Shown here piece after piece: positions 47,118 through 56,360 of a stretch of 64,000 nucleotides of DNA. Under the pieces are notes generated by a model. That model made no database searches. It was not told the origin of the DNA and saw only the letters and a program-made list of their open reading frames with translations. Location: NCBI RefSeq assembly GCF_024168645.1, contig NZ_JALJWF010000001.1, forward strand, positions 1,169,001 through 1,233,000, read 5' to 3'. This DNA is from Pseudomonas sp. GGS8 (GTDB lineage Bacteria; Pseudomonadota; Gammaproteobacteria; Pseudomonadales; Pseudomonadaceae). A program made the translations under genes and the position numbers. The stretch's first letter is position 1, and the number at the start of each line of letters is the position of its first letter.

Positions 47118-48005
47118 ATGCAATACGCATATCCCCTGCTGGCCATTTTCATTTGGGCCGGCAACACCGTGATCAACAAACTCGCGGTGGGCGCAATCTT
47201 CCCCGCCGAAATCGGCTTCTACCGCTGGCTGCTGGCCGGAATTCTGTTCACGCCTTTCATGTTTAAACCGGTGATCGCCCATTGGCCGGTGATCCGCCCG
47301 AACCTGGGGAGGATTTTCATCCTTGGTGTGCTGGGCATGGCGGTTTATCAGAGCCTGGCCTATTTCGCCGCGACGCTGACGTCGGCCACTAATATGGGGA
47401 TCATTCTGTCGCTGATGCCATTGATGTCGCTGGCCATGGCCATGGTCAGCCTCGGGCAGCGCCTGACCGCCGGTGCCCTGGCCGGTGCAGTGCTGTCGTT
47501 TGCGGGGGTTTTGGTGGTGGTCTCGTCCGGCAGCCTTGGCGCGTTGCTGGAGCATGGGGTGAACCTGGGCGACGCGATGATGCTGATCGCCACGCTCGCT
47601 TATGCGGTTTACAGCACCTTGCTGAAAAAATGGCAGCTGCGCTTGCCGCCGCTGGTGTTGCTGTATTTGCAAGTGCTGGTTGCAGTGGTGGTGCTGTTTC
47701 CGCTGTTCCTCGCCTCACCGAAAATCGGCCCGACCCTGCATAACATTCCGCTGGTGCTTTACGCCTGTCTGCTGGCCTCGATGCTTGCGCCGCTGGCATG
47801 GATGCAGGCTGTGGTACGCCTGGGCCCGAGCCGGACCACACTGTTTTTCAACCTGCTGCCGTTGATCACCGCGCTGATTGCGGCGGTGGTGCTGCATGAG
47901 CAGTTGGCGCTGTATCACCTGGTGGGCGGGGTGTTGACGTTGGGTGGGGTGATTTTGTCGGAGCGGTGGACCACCGTGCTTGGCCGCAAGATCAGCGCCG
48001 CCTGA
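47118..48005 (+). CDS. EamA/DMT-superfamily transporter
   Basis: A 295-residue inner-membrane carrier with ten predicted spans in two EamA repeats. First repeat opens YPLLAIFIWAGNTVINKLA and includes ATLTSATNMGIILSLMPLM; second repeat includes ATLAYAVYSTLLKKW and GPSRTTLFFNLLPLITALIA. Members export amino acids or other metabolites; substrate unknown. Divergently arranged with an AraC-type regulator. Confidence 0.88.
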   Translation: MQYAYPLLAIFIWAGNTVINKLAVGAIFPAEIGFYRWLLAGILFTPFMFKPVIAHWPVIRPNLGRIFILGVLGMAVYQSLAYFAATLTSATNMGIILSLMPLMSLAMAMVSLGQRLTAGALAGAVLSFAGVLVVVSSGSLGALLEHGVNLGDAMMLIATLAYAVYSTLLKKWQLRLPPLVLLYLQVLVAVVVLFPLFLASPKIGPTLHNIPLVLYACLLASMLAPLAWMQAVVRLGPSRTTLFFNLLPLITALIAAVVLHEQLALYHLVGGVLTLGGVILSERWTTVLGRKISAA

Positions 48006-48013
48006 CCGGACGC

Positions 48014-48106
48014 CTTCGCGGGCAAGCCACGCTCCCACAGGTTTGGCGTCGTGCTCATTGCCGGCGTCCGACACAAAACCTGTGGGAGCGTGGCTTGCCC
48101 GCGAAG
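48014..48106. repeat. REP-type inverted pair, family A variant
   Basis: cttcgcgggcaagccacgct left and agcgtggcttgcccgcgaag right. Between convergent EamA and lipase genes. Confidence 0.85.
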
Positions 48107-48131
48107 AACGATAACGCGGTCTCACTGCCGT

Positions 48132-49022
48132 TCACACACCGGCCGCCTTCAACCGCGCCGCATGCTCGACAAACAACCGCACCGGCTCTGCGCCCTTGCC
48201 CACCAACCCCAACGATTGGTTGACGATATCGAAGTGATCCATGGGGTATTCATCGCCAATCACCGTCCCCAAATGCGAGCTGTAACGTCCGACCATCCCG
48301 TCGCAATGTCCTGCTTCACGCACGAAGGTTCTGGCAAACAACCGGCAACTGCGGTTGGTGCCGTCGAACAGGTTGCACCCGCGATCGGTCTTGCCCGGCT
48401 GCAAAGTCCCGGACCAGGAGTAATAACGCACGCCATTGACCACTTCCGGGCCGTGCCCACCCCAGGTGTCAGGCAGCCCCTGTGGATAACGCTGATTGAA
48501 CAGCGCCACGCCGGCCGTGGTCAGCGATTGGTGCGAAGCCGGAATATCCACCGGCAGTCGCGGCCCGCGATAACCGGTTTCCAGCAGGCACATCAACGCG
48601 CTGATCAGCCACAGCAAAAAGCTGAGCAACCGGCCCCTGGCGCTGTCAGCCGGATAGTGATCGTGCAAGTAGTCCGCCAGTTCCGAACCGTGATTCGGCC
48701 CGGCCACCGAGGTCACCGACGCCACCTGGTCCGGGCGTTTTGCGGCGGCGTAACGGGCGGTGAGCGAGCCCTGGCTATGGCCGATCAGGTTGACCTTCTC
48801 GGCCCCGGTGTCGCGCAGGATTTCCTCGATTCGTGCCAGCAATTGCTCACCGCGCACCTCGGTTGAGTTGAGCGGCGAAACCTGCACCGCGATCACCGTC
48901 GCCCCATCCCGGCGCAATGCCGAAATGATCCCGAACCAATACGGATAGATCAGCAAACGGATAAACCCGAGCATCCCCGGGACCAGCACCAACGGGTAAC
49001 GCGTGGCGGAGCCTTGCGACAT
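48132..49022 (-). CDS. Triacylglycerol lipase-like alpha/beta hydrolase
   Basis: A 296-residue lipase resembling Pseudomonas family I lipases. The opening RYPLVLVPGMLGF forms the oxyanion region, NLIGHSQGSLTARYAA holds the nucleophile Ser, and VASVTSVAGPNHGSELADYL is a family block. A C-terminal HFDIVNQ supplies the likely catalytic His. Secreted family members start with a signal peptide and need a foldase (Lif); neither is seen here, so it may be cytoplasmic or exported otherwise. One internal hydrophobic stretch (LLSFLLWLISALMCLLE) could associate with membrane. Confidence 0.85.
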   Translation of the reverse strand: MSQGSATRYPLVLVPGMLGFIRLLIYPYWFGIISALRRDGATVIAVQVSPLNSTEVRGEQLLARIEEILRDTGAEKVNLIGHSQGSLTARYAAAKRPDQVASVTSVAGPNHGSELADYLHDHYPADSARGRLLSFLLWLISALMCLLETGYRGPRLPVDIPASHQSLTTAGVALFNQRYPQGLPDTWGGHGPEVVNGVRYYSWSGTLQPGKTDRGCNLFDGTNRSCRLFARTFVREAGHCDGMVGRYSSHLGTVIGDEYPMDHFDIVNQSLGLVGKGAEPVRLFVEHAARLKAAGV

Positions 49023-49130
49023 GGATGAACATCCTTGTGATCGGTGAGATGAAGCAAGGCCGGATGCAAGGCATCAGCCAAGCATCGCCACCCAAGATGA
49101 CAACTCGACGACCAGTCGATGACATCCACC

Positions 49131-49436
49131 CTACTTCAACCCCACCACGCCCGCCACAATCAGCCCGACCGACACCAGCTTGAGCGCGGTGAGGCTTTCG
49201 CCCAGTAGCGCAAAGCCGAGGAACACCGTGCCCAGTGAACCGATGGCGGTCCAGATCGGGTAAGCGATGCTCACCGGCAATTCGCGCATGGCCAGGGTCA
49301 GGAAATAAATCCCGCCGATCGCCGCCACCACGGTGATCACCGAAGGCCAGAACCGGGTGAAGCCTTCGGCGTACTTCATGCCCATGGCGAAGGTGACTTC
49401 GAACCCGGCGGCAATCAGCAAGAACAGCCAGGCCAT
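49131..49436 (-). CDS. sugE: Small multidrug resistance family protein, SugE/Gdx-like
   Basis: A 101-residue four-span transporter with the SMR Glu in the first helix (LIAAGFEVTFAMGMKYAEGF) and YPIWTAIGSLGTVFLG in the third. The residues around them look like the Gdx (guanidinium exporter) group more than EmrE, but this split needs alignment. Starts directly after the azoR stop (TAGATG), so the two are one operon. I see no guanidine riboswitch upstream. Confidence 0.85.
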   Translation of the reverse strand: MAWLFLLIAAGFEVTFAMGMKYAEGFTRFWPSVITVVAAIGGIYFLTLAMRELPVSIAYPIWTAIGSLGTVFLGFALLGESLTALKLVSVGLIVAGVVGLK

Positions 49437-50075
49437 CTAGAACTCCCTGGCCAGCGCCAGTAAACGCTGCTCGGCCTCGGCCACGGAAACCTGGAAGGTG
49501 CGCTCGGCGGATTCTTCGCCCTCGGCGGCGACGACCGTGACGTCAGTGATGCCGATGAACCCCAGCGCCGTGCGCAATAACGGATCGGCATGGTTCATCG
49601 CTTCAAGCTCGCCACCGGGGCCGAAGCCAAACCCGCCGCGACTGGTGACGATCAACGCTTTCTTGCCCCGCAGCAGCGGTTCGTACTGCGCGATGCCGTT
49701 GTCCAGGGTGTGATTGAACGTCAGCCCGAGCCGCACAATCTGGTCGATCCAGGCCTTGAGGCCGCTGGGCACGCTGAAGTTGTACATCGGCGTGGAAATC
49801 ACCAGCAGATCATGGCCGAGCACCTCTCCCACCAACTCATCGCTGAGTGCCAGGTCGGCCTGCATCGACAGCGGTCGCGCTTGAGGCTCCGGATGAAAAG
49901 CAGCCGCTACAAAGGCTTCGTTGACGGCCGGAATCAACGTCCGGCCGACTTCACGACGGGTCAATTGCGACTGCGGGTTACGGACCTGCCAGGCCGAAAT
50001 AAACACCTCGGCCAACCGCCGCGAATGAGAGCGTTCGCCACGGGGGCTGGAGTGAATGGCAAGAATTGTGCTCAT
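49437..50075 (-). CDS. azoR: FMN-dependent NADH-azoreductase
   Basis: A 212-residue flavodoxin-like quinone/azo reductase. FMN-binding segments are visible: [40 protein letters not shown] and [12 protein letters not shown]. Start at ATG 50075 with an AAGGA site; the frame is open to 50186 but includes intergenic DNA. Divergent from a LysR gene by 121 bases, the usual layout for LysR control. First gene of azoR-sugE. Confidence 0.92.
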   Translation of the reverse strand: MSTILAIHSSPRGERSHSRRLAEVFISAWQVRNPQSQLTRREVGRTLIPAVNEAFVAAAFHPEPQARPLSMQADLALSDELVGEVLGHDLLVISTPMYNFSVPSGLKAWIDQIVRLGLTFNHTLDNGIAQYEPLLRGKKALIVTSRGGFGFGPGGELEAMNHADPLLRTALGFIGITDVTVVAAEGEESAERTFQVSVAEAEQRLLALAREF

Positions 50076-50196
50076 CTGAATATCCTTAAGGGCTAAACTG
50101 AAACGGCTTGTGCTTGCAGCTTGAAGCGCATAGCCGCCTGCCTTCAAATGAGCAAAAATCAGTCTGGATGAATCTATTTCATCCATGGAGTTTTAA

Positions 50197-51138
50197 ATGT
50201 TTGCCTCGTTGCCATTGACCGCCCTGCGCGCCTTCGAATCCGCCTCGCGCCTGCTGAGTTTCAAGGCTGCCGCCGAAGAGCTGTCCGTGACGCCGACGGC
50301 GGTTTCCCACCAGATCCGCTCCCTGGAAAACTGGCTCGGCGTGGCGCTGTTCGAACGACTGCCACGCCAGGTGCGCCTGACCGGGTGCGGCGAACGGCTG
50401 TTCCGCAGCCTGCATGGGGCCCTGCTGGAAGTGGCGCAAAGCGTCGATACCTTGCGCCCGCAACGCAGCGGCACGAGCCTGACGATCTCCACCACCGCCG
50501 CTTTCGCCGCCCTCTGGCTGGTGCCTCGGCTCGGACGGTTTTATGCCCGGCATCCGAACATCAACGTGCGGCTGGACACTCACTGCGAAGTCATCGATTT
50601 GCATCAGGACGCCAGTGTCGATCTGGTGCTGCGCTACAGCCTCGACGATTACCCGAACCTGTATGGCTTGTGCCTGTTCGACGAATCCTTCGGGGTTTAT
50701 GGCTCGCCTGAACAAGTGGCCCTGGCGGCCAGTCGGACGCCGACGTTGATCAGCGTGCGCTGGCACAACTCCAAACTGTATGCCCACGGCTGGGAGGCCT
50801 GGTGTGCGCAGTCCGGCGAAACCTGGCTGACCGGGCAGCCAGCGGTGCGTGAATACGACGAAGAACATTACGCCCTGCAAGCCGCCATCGCCGGGCAAGG
50901 CTTGGTGCTGGCGAGCAATATTCTGGTGTCGGAGAGTGTGGCCAGTGGTTTGCTGGTGCCTTATCGGGGAGAGATTCAGGTCGATGGGGCTGGATACAGC
51001 GCACTGTGCGTACCGGGACGCGAGCGGCATCCGCCGGTCCGGGCGTTTTTTGCGTGGTTGCAGGAGGAAGCTCGATTGTCTGGTCTGTTGCCAAGATCGC
51101 AGCCTGCGGCCGCTACAGGGGAACGCATACCCATGTAG
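50197..51138 (+). CDS. LysR-family transcriptional regulator
   Basis: A 313-residue regulator. N-terminal winged HTH (LTALRAFESASRLLSFKAAA, ELSVTPTAVSHQIRSLENWL), then the effector-binding domain. The start (MFASLPLTALRAFE) is typical of the GcvA-like subgroup. Probably controls the divergent azoR-sugE operon. The C-terminal ~15 residues run into repeat-like DNA (kcgcagcctgcggccgc region), so the natural end may vary between strains. Confidence 0.88.
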   Translation: MFASLPLTALRAFESASRLLSFKAAAEELSVTPTAVSHQIRSLENWLGVALFERLPRQVRLTGCGERLFRSLHGALLEVAQSVDTLRPQRSGTSLTISTTAAFAALWLVPRLGRFYARHPNINVRLDTHCEVIDLHQDASVDLVLRYSLDDYPNLYGLCLFDESFGVYGSPEQVALAASRTPTLISVRWHNSKLYAHGWEAWCAQSGETWLTGQPAVREYDEEHYALQAAIAGQGLVLASNILVSESVASGLLVPYRGEIQVDGAGYSALCVPGRERHPPVRAFFAWLQEEARLSGLLPRSQPAAATGERIPM

Positions 51139-51189
51139 GTACTCTGTTCGCGGGCAAGTCCGCGAAGGCGTCATAACAAACGCCAATGT

Positions 51190-53265
51190 TTACTTGGTGG
51201 GCTTGACCGTCACCGGCGCCTTGCCCGCCTTCATTTGCTCCAGCAACGGCGCACACTGATTCGGCTCGCCAGCGCTCGGCGCGATCAGCGCCAGCAAACC
51301 CGCCGCTGGCGCGGCAATCACACCCAGTGCCACCATCCCGGCCCCCCGCAGCATCAGCGGCACCGGTTTCACCCCTGCGTCCGGCTTGATGAACTTGCCC
51401 CGTACATACAGCGGCGAACGCAGTGAAATCAAGCGCCAGCCCTTGGATTCCGGGCTGATGGTCAGGTCCAGTTGCTCAGTCGCCATGTTCGCCGTGCCAT
51501 CGATGTAAACGATCGCGTTCTCGGTATCGAAGACGAACAACTGCGTGGTCGCCAAGCCCGACTTGATGTCGAAATTGGCCGCCGCGCAGTTGATCTTCAC
51601 TTCCTTGTCGCCAAAGATTTTCCCGACCACATAGTTGCCAACGTTGAGCCCCGCCAGCTCCATCAACTCGCGACTGATCGCGCCATCATTGATCAGCATC
51701 TTCAAATTGCCATTGGCGGTGCCCAGCAGCTTGGCCACCGAGTTACCACGACCGACAAGGTCGGCGTCGCCATTGAGCTCACCGAAACTGGTTTTCATCC
51801 GCTCAATGGAGGGGAACAGCTGTTTGAGCTTGAATTTACGCGCAGTCAGTTTGGCCCGGCCTTCCAATGGCTCGGTGCGCCCGTTCAGACGGACCTGCGC
51901 ATCCAGATTGCCACCCGCCACGCCGAAACGCAGGGGCTCAAGACTGAGCACACCGTCGGTCAGCACCAAATGGGTGTAGAGATCGTTGAACGGCAGTTTT
52001 TCGCTGTGGACGATGCGCTTGCCAGTGAACTCAACGTCGGCGTCCATATCGCGCCAGCGCTCGGTCTTGAATTCCTCGACCGGCAGTATCTTGTCCGCCG
52101 GCTGCTTGCTTTCACCGCCGCGGGCCTTTTGCTTGGCATTGGAGTCGGCGCCGATCAGTGGAGCCAGGTCGGTAAACAACAGTTGATTGGACACCAGCGA
52201 CCCGCTGAGCTTGGGCCTTGGCTGACTCGCGACATAGGCCAAGTTGCCGTGGATGTCACTCTCGCCGATCTTGCCGTTAAAGTCCTCATAGCGGTACACC
52301 GCCCCGCCCGACTCATGCAACTTGGCAGTCAAATGCCCATCCGTGGCGTACGGCGGGGTATCCGGCAGGGTCACGCCGATCAGCGGATAGAGATTGCCCA
52401 GGTTGGCACCGGCCAGTTTCAGGCGCAGATCCAGGGCGCCGAGATTCAGTGGGTCGGTGAGCGTACCGGCCAGTTCGACGCTGGTGTCGGCAATCTTTAT
52501 TTGCGCATGAAGCGGGAACGGCTTGGCGGCATCCTGTAAGGCCAGCAAACCACCGATTTTGCCTTGGCCGACCAGATTCTGGCCGTGGTATTGGCCTTTG
52601 ACCTTCAACGCGAACGCGTAATCCTGCGGCGAACCGCCCTTCTCAAGCGCGGTTTTCGCCGCTTTGTCGCCGACGATGTCACTGAACGGAATCGGCTTGC
52701 CCAGCGGATCGATAAGCAAGTCGAGACGGGTTTTCAGGCTCTGGTCGTCGAGCGTGACATGGCCTTTGTCGAAGCCGATGGCACCGATGTCCAGCACCCA
52801 GTTCGACGGCTCGGCGTTCGGGTCTTTGGGGGCGAACTTGAACGTCCAGTTGGCGCGACCGTCGGCCAGACGTTGCAGGTCGGCATTGGGTTCGGTCAGG
52901 TCGATGCGCGGGATCACCACCCGCTGCGTCAGCAAGGCCAGTGGCGAAATGCGCAGTTCGACACGCTTGAGAGTGGCCATCTGCGGTGGCTTCGACCAGT
53001 CCGGGTTGCCCAGGCTCAGGTCCTCGGCCACCACATGTGGCCACGGCACCCAGGCGCGCCAGCCGCCTTCATCGGGCTCGCGCTGCCAGACCACCGTGAG
53101 GTTGCCATTGATGGCGAACGGACGATGCAGCTCTTCGGATACTTTGGCGTTCAGTGGCAGTTTGATCCGGTTCCAATCGAAGAACGCGATGATCAGCGCC
53201 AGGACGGCCAGCAGCACAACGAGGCTGGCGGAGGTCCAGGCAAGCATTTTACGAGTGCGCGTCAT
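51190..53265 (-). CDS. AsmA-family protein
   Basis: A 691-residue envelope protein with one N-terminal membrane anchor (ASLVVLLAVLALIIAFFDW) and a long periplasmic beta-rich body. Family parts: WPHVVAEDLSLGNPDWSK, then the C-terminal AsmA core with GNGNSVAKLLG-like and NGDADLVGRGNS motifs and LMLRGAGMVALGV. AsmA/TamB-like proteins bridge the periplasm and carry phospholipids or affect outer-membrane biogenesis. Single gene. Confidence 0.88.
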   Translation of the reverse strand: MTRTRKMLAWTSASLVVLLAVLALIIAFFDWNRIKLPLNAKVSEELHRPFAINGNLTVVWQREPDEGGWRAWVPWPHVVAEDLSLGNPDWSKPPQMATLKRVELRISPLALLTQRVVIPRIDLTEPNADLQRLADGRANWTFKFAPKDPNAEPSNWVLDIGAIGFDKGHVTLDDQSLKTRLDLLIDPLGKPIPFSDIVGDKAAKTALEKGGSPQDYAFALKVKGQYHGQNLVGQGKIGGLLALQDAAKPFPLHAQIKIADTSVELAGTLTDPLNLGALDLRLKLAGANLGNLYPLIGVTLPDTPPYATDGHLTAKLHESGGAVYRYEDFNGKIGESDIHGNLAYVASQPRPKLSGSLVSNQLLFTDLAPLIGADSNAKQKARGGESKQPADKILPVEEFKTERWRDMDADVEFTGKRIVHSEKLPFNDLYTHLVLTDGVLSLEPLRFGVAGGNLDAQVRLNGRTEPLEGRAKLTARKFKLKQLFPSIERMKTSFGELNGDADLVGRGNSVAKLLGTANGNLKMLINDGAISRELMELAGLNVGNYVVGKIFGDKEVKINCAAANFDIKSGLATTQLFVFDTENAIVYIDGTANMATEQLDLTISPESKGWRLISLRSPLYVRGKFIKPDAGVKPVPLMLRGAGMVALGVIAAPAAGLLALIAPSAGEPNQCAPLLEQMKAGKAPVTVKPTK

Positions 53266-53652
53266 TGCACAGGGCTCCTGAATACGACTAAGCGCCCGGA
53301 CAGCGACGCACTGATGAAACGTTAGGCCAGAACCGGCCTGCCATGAAATCTAGGACTGGGAAATGGCGCGCAGGTTTAACCGAATAGGCACTTAACACTC
53401 AAATAATCGGCCGGGGACACCCTGCTCCCTCATCCGGTGTTACCGCACCCGCACTTTTGCGAGGCGAGAGCGGGTCGAAAATACCCACCTCAGTGCAAAA
53501 AAGCTCGCCGGAAACGCCCGTTCTAGAGCGCTGCGGCCGAACAATCAATTCTGTTGATTATTACCATTGCGTTTATGAACTTTTGTATCGACTTATCGAG
53601 AGTAGCATTGCCCTCGTACCCACTTTATCGCCCTCCCAAGGAGCAACCCATC
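53266..53652. other. Intergenic region before the repeat-protein gene
   Basis: 387 bases with no convincing gene. It holds a small inverted repeat, AATCAA (53543-53548) with TTGATT (53554-53559), about 100 bases before the repeat-protein start. This may be an operator, but I cannot name a regulator. Confidence 0.4.
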
Positions 53653-54123
53653 ATGAAACGCGAATTACTGCTTAGCCTGACCCTTTCGATGTTAGCCAGC
53701 ACCGCTTTTGCCTTGCCGGCCGCTGATCAGGCCACTCCACAAGTCAAAGACAGCCACTCGGTGTTCAGTCAGACCGTTGCCGAAGGCGGCAATGATCGCC
53801 TGAAAGAAAAAGGCCTGATCACTCAGGATGGTTCAGATCGCACTCCACAGGGCCAAACCCTGGCCGCTGACGGCACCGATCGCACTCCACAAGGTCAAAC
53901 CCTGGCTGCTGACGGTACCGACCGTACCCCACAAGGCCAAACCCTGGCCGCTGACGGCACCGATCGCACTCCACAAGGCCAAACCCTGGCTGCTGACGGT
54001 ACCGACCGTACTCCACAAGGCCAAACCCTGGCTGCTGACGGTACCGACCGCACTCCACAGGGTCAAACCCTGGCTGAAGGTGGTGGTGACCGTGTGATCG
54101 AACGCAACAGCGCTGTGAGCTAA
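53653..54123 (+). CDS. Secreted 14-residue tandem-repeat protein
   Basis: A 156-residue protein: signal peptide (LLLSLTLSMLASTAFALPAA), then eight related 14-15-residue units. The first is AEGGNDRLKEKG, the central ones are near-identical DRTPQGQTLAADGT, and the last is AEGGGDRVIERN. Small Pseudomonas proteins built of AEGGSDRLIERR units are similar, sometimes labelled phage infection protein without evidence I know of. Strongly acidic/polar, no hydrophobic core, so likely disordered or a beta-solenoid-like ligand binder. Good AAGGAG site. An intrinsic terminator follows. Confidence 0.8.
   Translation: MKRELLLSLTLSMLASTAFALPAADQATPQVKDSHSVFSQTVAEGGNDRLKEKGLITQDGSDRTPQGQTLAADGTDRTPQGQTLAADGTDRTPQGQTLAADGTDRTPQGQTLAADGTDRTPQGQTLAADGTDRTPQGQTLAEGGGDRVIERNSAVS
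53836..54087. repeat. Six tandem 42-bp repeats inside the repeat-protein gene
   Basis: Units begin gatcgcactccaca or gaccg(t/c)acyccaca and are 42 bases, so copy-number changes keep the frame. Two sub-types alternate (ctggccgctgacggcaccgat and ctggctgctgacggtaccga), suggesting recent duplication of pairs. Confidence 0.9.
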
Positions 54124-54142
54124 GCCCATGGCGGCCTGGAAA

Positions 54143-54170
54143 AAAAGCCCAATCCCCGGATTGGGCTTTT
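54143..54170 (+). terminator. Intrinsic terminator after the repeat-protein gene
   Basis: AAAAGCCCAATC, a 4-base loop, then GATTGGGCTTTT: perfect stem with A and T tracts on both sides, 20 bases after the stop. Confidence 0.9.
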
Positions 54171-54280
54171 GACTGTATAGAAGCCGTAATTCCCCGCGTG
54201 ATCCCCCGATAGTCGTTCGACGCCAGCGAAGCCGATTTGCTAGAGTGCGCCGCTGTCCTTGTCCAGAAAACACCCTTGCG

Positions 54281-54913
54281 ATGCTGCCCCGCGCCGAACA
54301 GAAACAACAGACCCGCAACGCCCTGATGGACGCTGCCCGCCACCTGATGGAAAGCGGCCGAGGATTCGGCAGCCTGAGCCTGCGCGAAGTAACCCGAACC
54401 GCCGGGATCGTGCCCACTGGTTTCTACCGGCACTTCGCCGACATGGACGAATTGGGCCTGGCGCTGGTGTGCGAAGTCGGCCAGACCTTCCGCGAAACCA
54501 TCCGCCTGGTGCGCCATAACGAATTCGTCATGGGCGGTATCATCGATGCCTCGGTGCGGATCTTTCTCGACGTGGTCACGGCCAATCGCTCGCAGTTCCT
54601 GTTTCTTGCCCGCGAGCAGTACGGCGGCTCGCTGCCGGTGCGCCAGGCCATCGGCCGCCTGCGCGAGGACATCAGCTCGGACCTGGCGGCCGATTTGTCG
54701 CTGATGCCGAAACTGCAGCACCTGGACATCGCCGGCCTGAGCGTCATGGCCGATCTGATCGTCAAAAGCGTGTTCGCGACCCTGCCGGACATCATCGATC
54801 CGCCGGCCGAAGCGCTGCCCGAGCACCTGACACCACAGGCGAAAATCACCCAGCAGTTGCGGTTTATCTTTATCGGGCTGAAGCATTGGCAGGGACTCGG
54901 CAGTACCGAATAA
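54281..54913 (+). CDS. desT: TetR-family fatty-acid desaturation regulator DesT
   Basis: A 210-residue regulator whose N terminus (MLPRAEQKQQTRNALMDAAR) and HTH (SLREVTRTAGIVPTGFYRHF) match DesT/FabR. DesT senses the ratio of saturated to unsaturated acyl-CoA and, in P. aeruginosa, represses the desCB desaturase operon and fabAB. There, as remembered, desT lies between desBC and ureE. Here ureE follows as expected, but the desaturase genes are absent from the neighbourhood. Start at ATG 54281; the frame is open 12 codons upstream. Confidence 0.87.
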   Translation: MLPRAEQKQQTRNALMDAARHLMESGRGFGSLSLREVTRTAGIVPTGFYRHFADMDELGLALVCEVGQTFRETIRLVRHNEFVMGGIIDASVRIFLDVVTANRSQFLFLAREQYGGSLPVRQAIGRLREDISSDLAADLSLMPKLQHLDIAGLSVMADLIVKSVFATLPDIIDPPAEALPEHLTPQAKITQQLRFIFIGLKHWQGLGSTE

Positions 54914-54921
54914 CCCGTTAG

Positions 54922-54999
54922 AAAAAGATCGCAGCCTTCGGCAGCCCCTACATGGATCGCAATCCTGCGCAGGAGCTGCCGAAGACTGCGATCTTTTTT
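54922..54999. repeat. Inverted repeat, family C
   Basis: aaaaagatcgcagccttcgg at the left pairs with ccgaagactgcgatcttttt at the right. Ends in a T-run on both strands, so it may also terminate desT transcription. Confidence 0.85.
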
Positions 55000-55165
55000 G
55001 TGCGCCGCAAATTGGTGCGTAAAAAACCTCCACGCACCAACTTCAATCAAAGTCCTGCAACATTCTGAGTCTCCCCCTTCGCTCTGACAGGCATTTCCTA
55101 CCCCTCACCCGATTGGCAAGCCCCTTGCTCTAGCCTGAGCATTGTTCATTGCTGGAAGCCTTCCG

Positions 55166-55666
55166 ATGCTGGTGATTCATCGCAGAATCGACCCTCAACC
55201 CGTCTGGGCCGCCGAGCTGCACCTGACCTTCGAAGCCAGGAGCAAAAGCCGCTTGCGCTGTTTCAGTGCCGAGGGTGAAGACGTCGGCTTGTTTCTGGAG
55301 CGCGGCCAGCCGCCGCTGTATGACGGCGAATGCCTGCAAGCCGAAGACGGGCGCGTCGTTCGCGTCTGCGCGCGCCCCGAACAATTGCTGCACGTCACCT
55401 GCGCCAATGCCTTCGAACTGACCCGCGCCGCCTATCACCTGGGCAATCGCCATGTGGCCCTGCAAGTCGGCGACGGCTGGTTGCGCCTGCTCGACGATTA
55501 CGTGCTCAAGGCCATGCTCGAACAGCTTGGCGCCAAGGCCGAGAACATCGAAGCGTCGTTCCAGCCGGAACACGGTGCCTACGGCGGCGGCCATCACCAC
55601 TCGCGCCACGGTGACGAGGACTTCAACTACCCGCCGAAACTGCATCAGTTCGGCGTGCGTTTATGA
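55166..55666 (+). CDS. ureE: Urease accessory protein UreE (nickel metallochaperone)
   Basis: A 166-residue nickel carrier that delivers Ni to the UreDFG-urease complex. N-terminal peptide-binding domain (RSKSRLRCFSAEGEDVGLFL), central Ni-binding domain (AYHLGNRHVALQV) and a His-rich C terminus (GGGHHHSRHG). Starts MLVIHRR at 55166. Overlaps ureF by four bases. Forms ureEFG-hupE, separate from ureDABC. Confidence 0.95.
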   Translation: MLVIHRRIDPQPVWAAELHLTFEARSKSRLRCFSAEGEDVGLFLERGQPPLYDGECLQAEDGRVVRVCARPEQLLHVTCANAFELTRAAYHLGNRHVALQVGDGWLRLLDDYVLKAMLEQLGAKAENIEASFQPEHGAYGGGHHHSRHGDEDFNYPPKLHQFGVRL

Positions 55667-56337
55667 ACCCGGCCTGGGCGCTGCTGCGCCTGGCCAGTCC
55701 GCAGCTGCCGATTGGCGGCTATAGCTATTCACAAGGTCTGGAAATGGCTGTGGATAACGGCCGGGTCAATGATCCCGATAGCGCGCGACGCTGGATCAGT
55801 GATCAGTTGCTGTTGAACCTGGCGCGTTTCGAAGCGCCACTGCTGCTTGCCCATTGCACCGCCGCCGCCGAAGAAAACTGGGCCCAATTGCTGCAACGCT
55901 GCGAAGAGCATCGCGCCAGCCGCGAAACCCGCGAGTTGCATCAGGAGAGCCGACAGATGGGCTATTCGTTGCAGCAACTGCTCAACGGCTTGCCGGAACT
56001 GGATGCGCCAGCCCGCGCCTTTCTTGAGCAACGCCCTGAACCGCATTTGGCCCTCGGCTGGGCGCTGGCGGCTCGCGCCTGGAACATCAGCCCGCAAGAC
56101 GCGCTGGCCGCCTGGCTCTGGAGCTGGCTGGAAAACCAACTGGCGGTGTTGATGAAAACCCTGCCGTTGGGCCAGCAAGCCGCGCAACGCCTCACCAGCG
56201 AACTGCTGCCGTTGCTGCAACAGGCGCAGCAAGACGCCACCCGAATCAATCCCGAACACGTTGGCAGCGCCGCTTTCGGCCTGTCCCTGGCCTGCATGGC
56301 CCATGAGCGCCAGTACAGCCGTCTGTTCCGTTCCTAG
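55663..56337 (+). CDS. ureF: Urease accessory protein UreF
   Basis: A 224-residue all-helical protein that bridges UreD and UreG and gates nickel insertion. Typical opening [21 protein letters not shown] and the C-terminal ...[16 protein letters not shown]. Overlaps ureE by four bases and is 23 bases before ureG. Confidence 0.95.
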   Translation: MNPAWALLRLASPQLPIGGYSYSQGLEMAVDNGRVNDPDSARRWISDQLLLNLARFEAPLLLAHCTAAAEENWAQLLQRCEEHRASRETRELHQESRQMGYSLQQLLNGLPELDAPARAFLEQRPEPHLALGWALAARAWNISPQDALAAWLWSWLENQLAVLMKTLPLGQQAAQRLTSELLPLLQQAQQDATRINPEHVGSAAFGLSLACMAHERQYSRLFRS

Positions 56338-56360
56338 GGCCTTTTCATTTGGAGAATCAC

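Noticed and set aside
51472..52539. Long plus-strand frame opposite the AsmA gene
   Set aside because: Shadow of a clear AsmA-family protein with a membrane anchor on the other strand.
53828..54097. Second open frame through the 42-bp repeats (and an open minus-strand frame)
   Set aside because: Repeat length divisible by three keeps every frame open; no signal peptide or ribosome site; the frame at 53653 has both.
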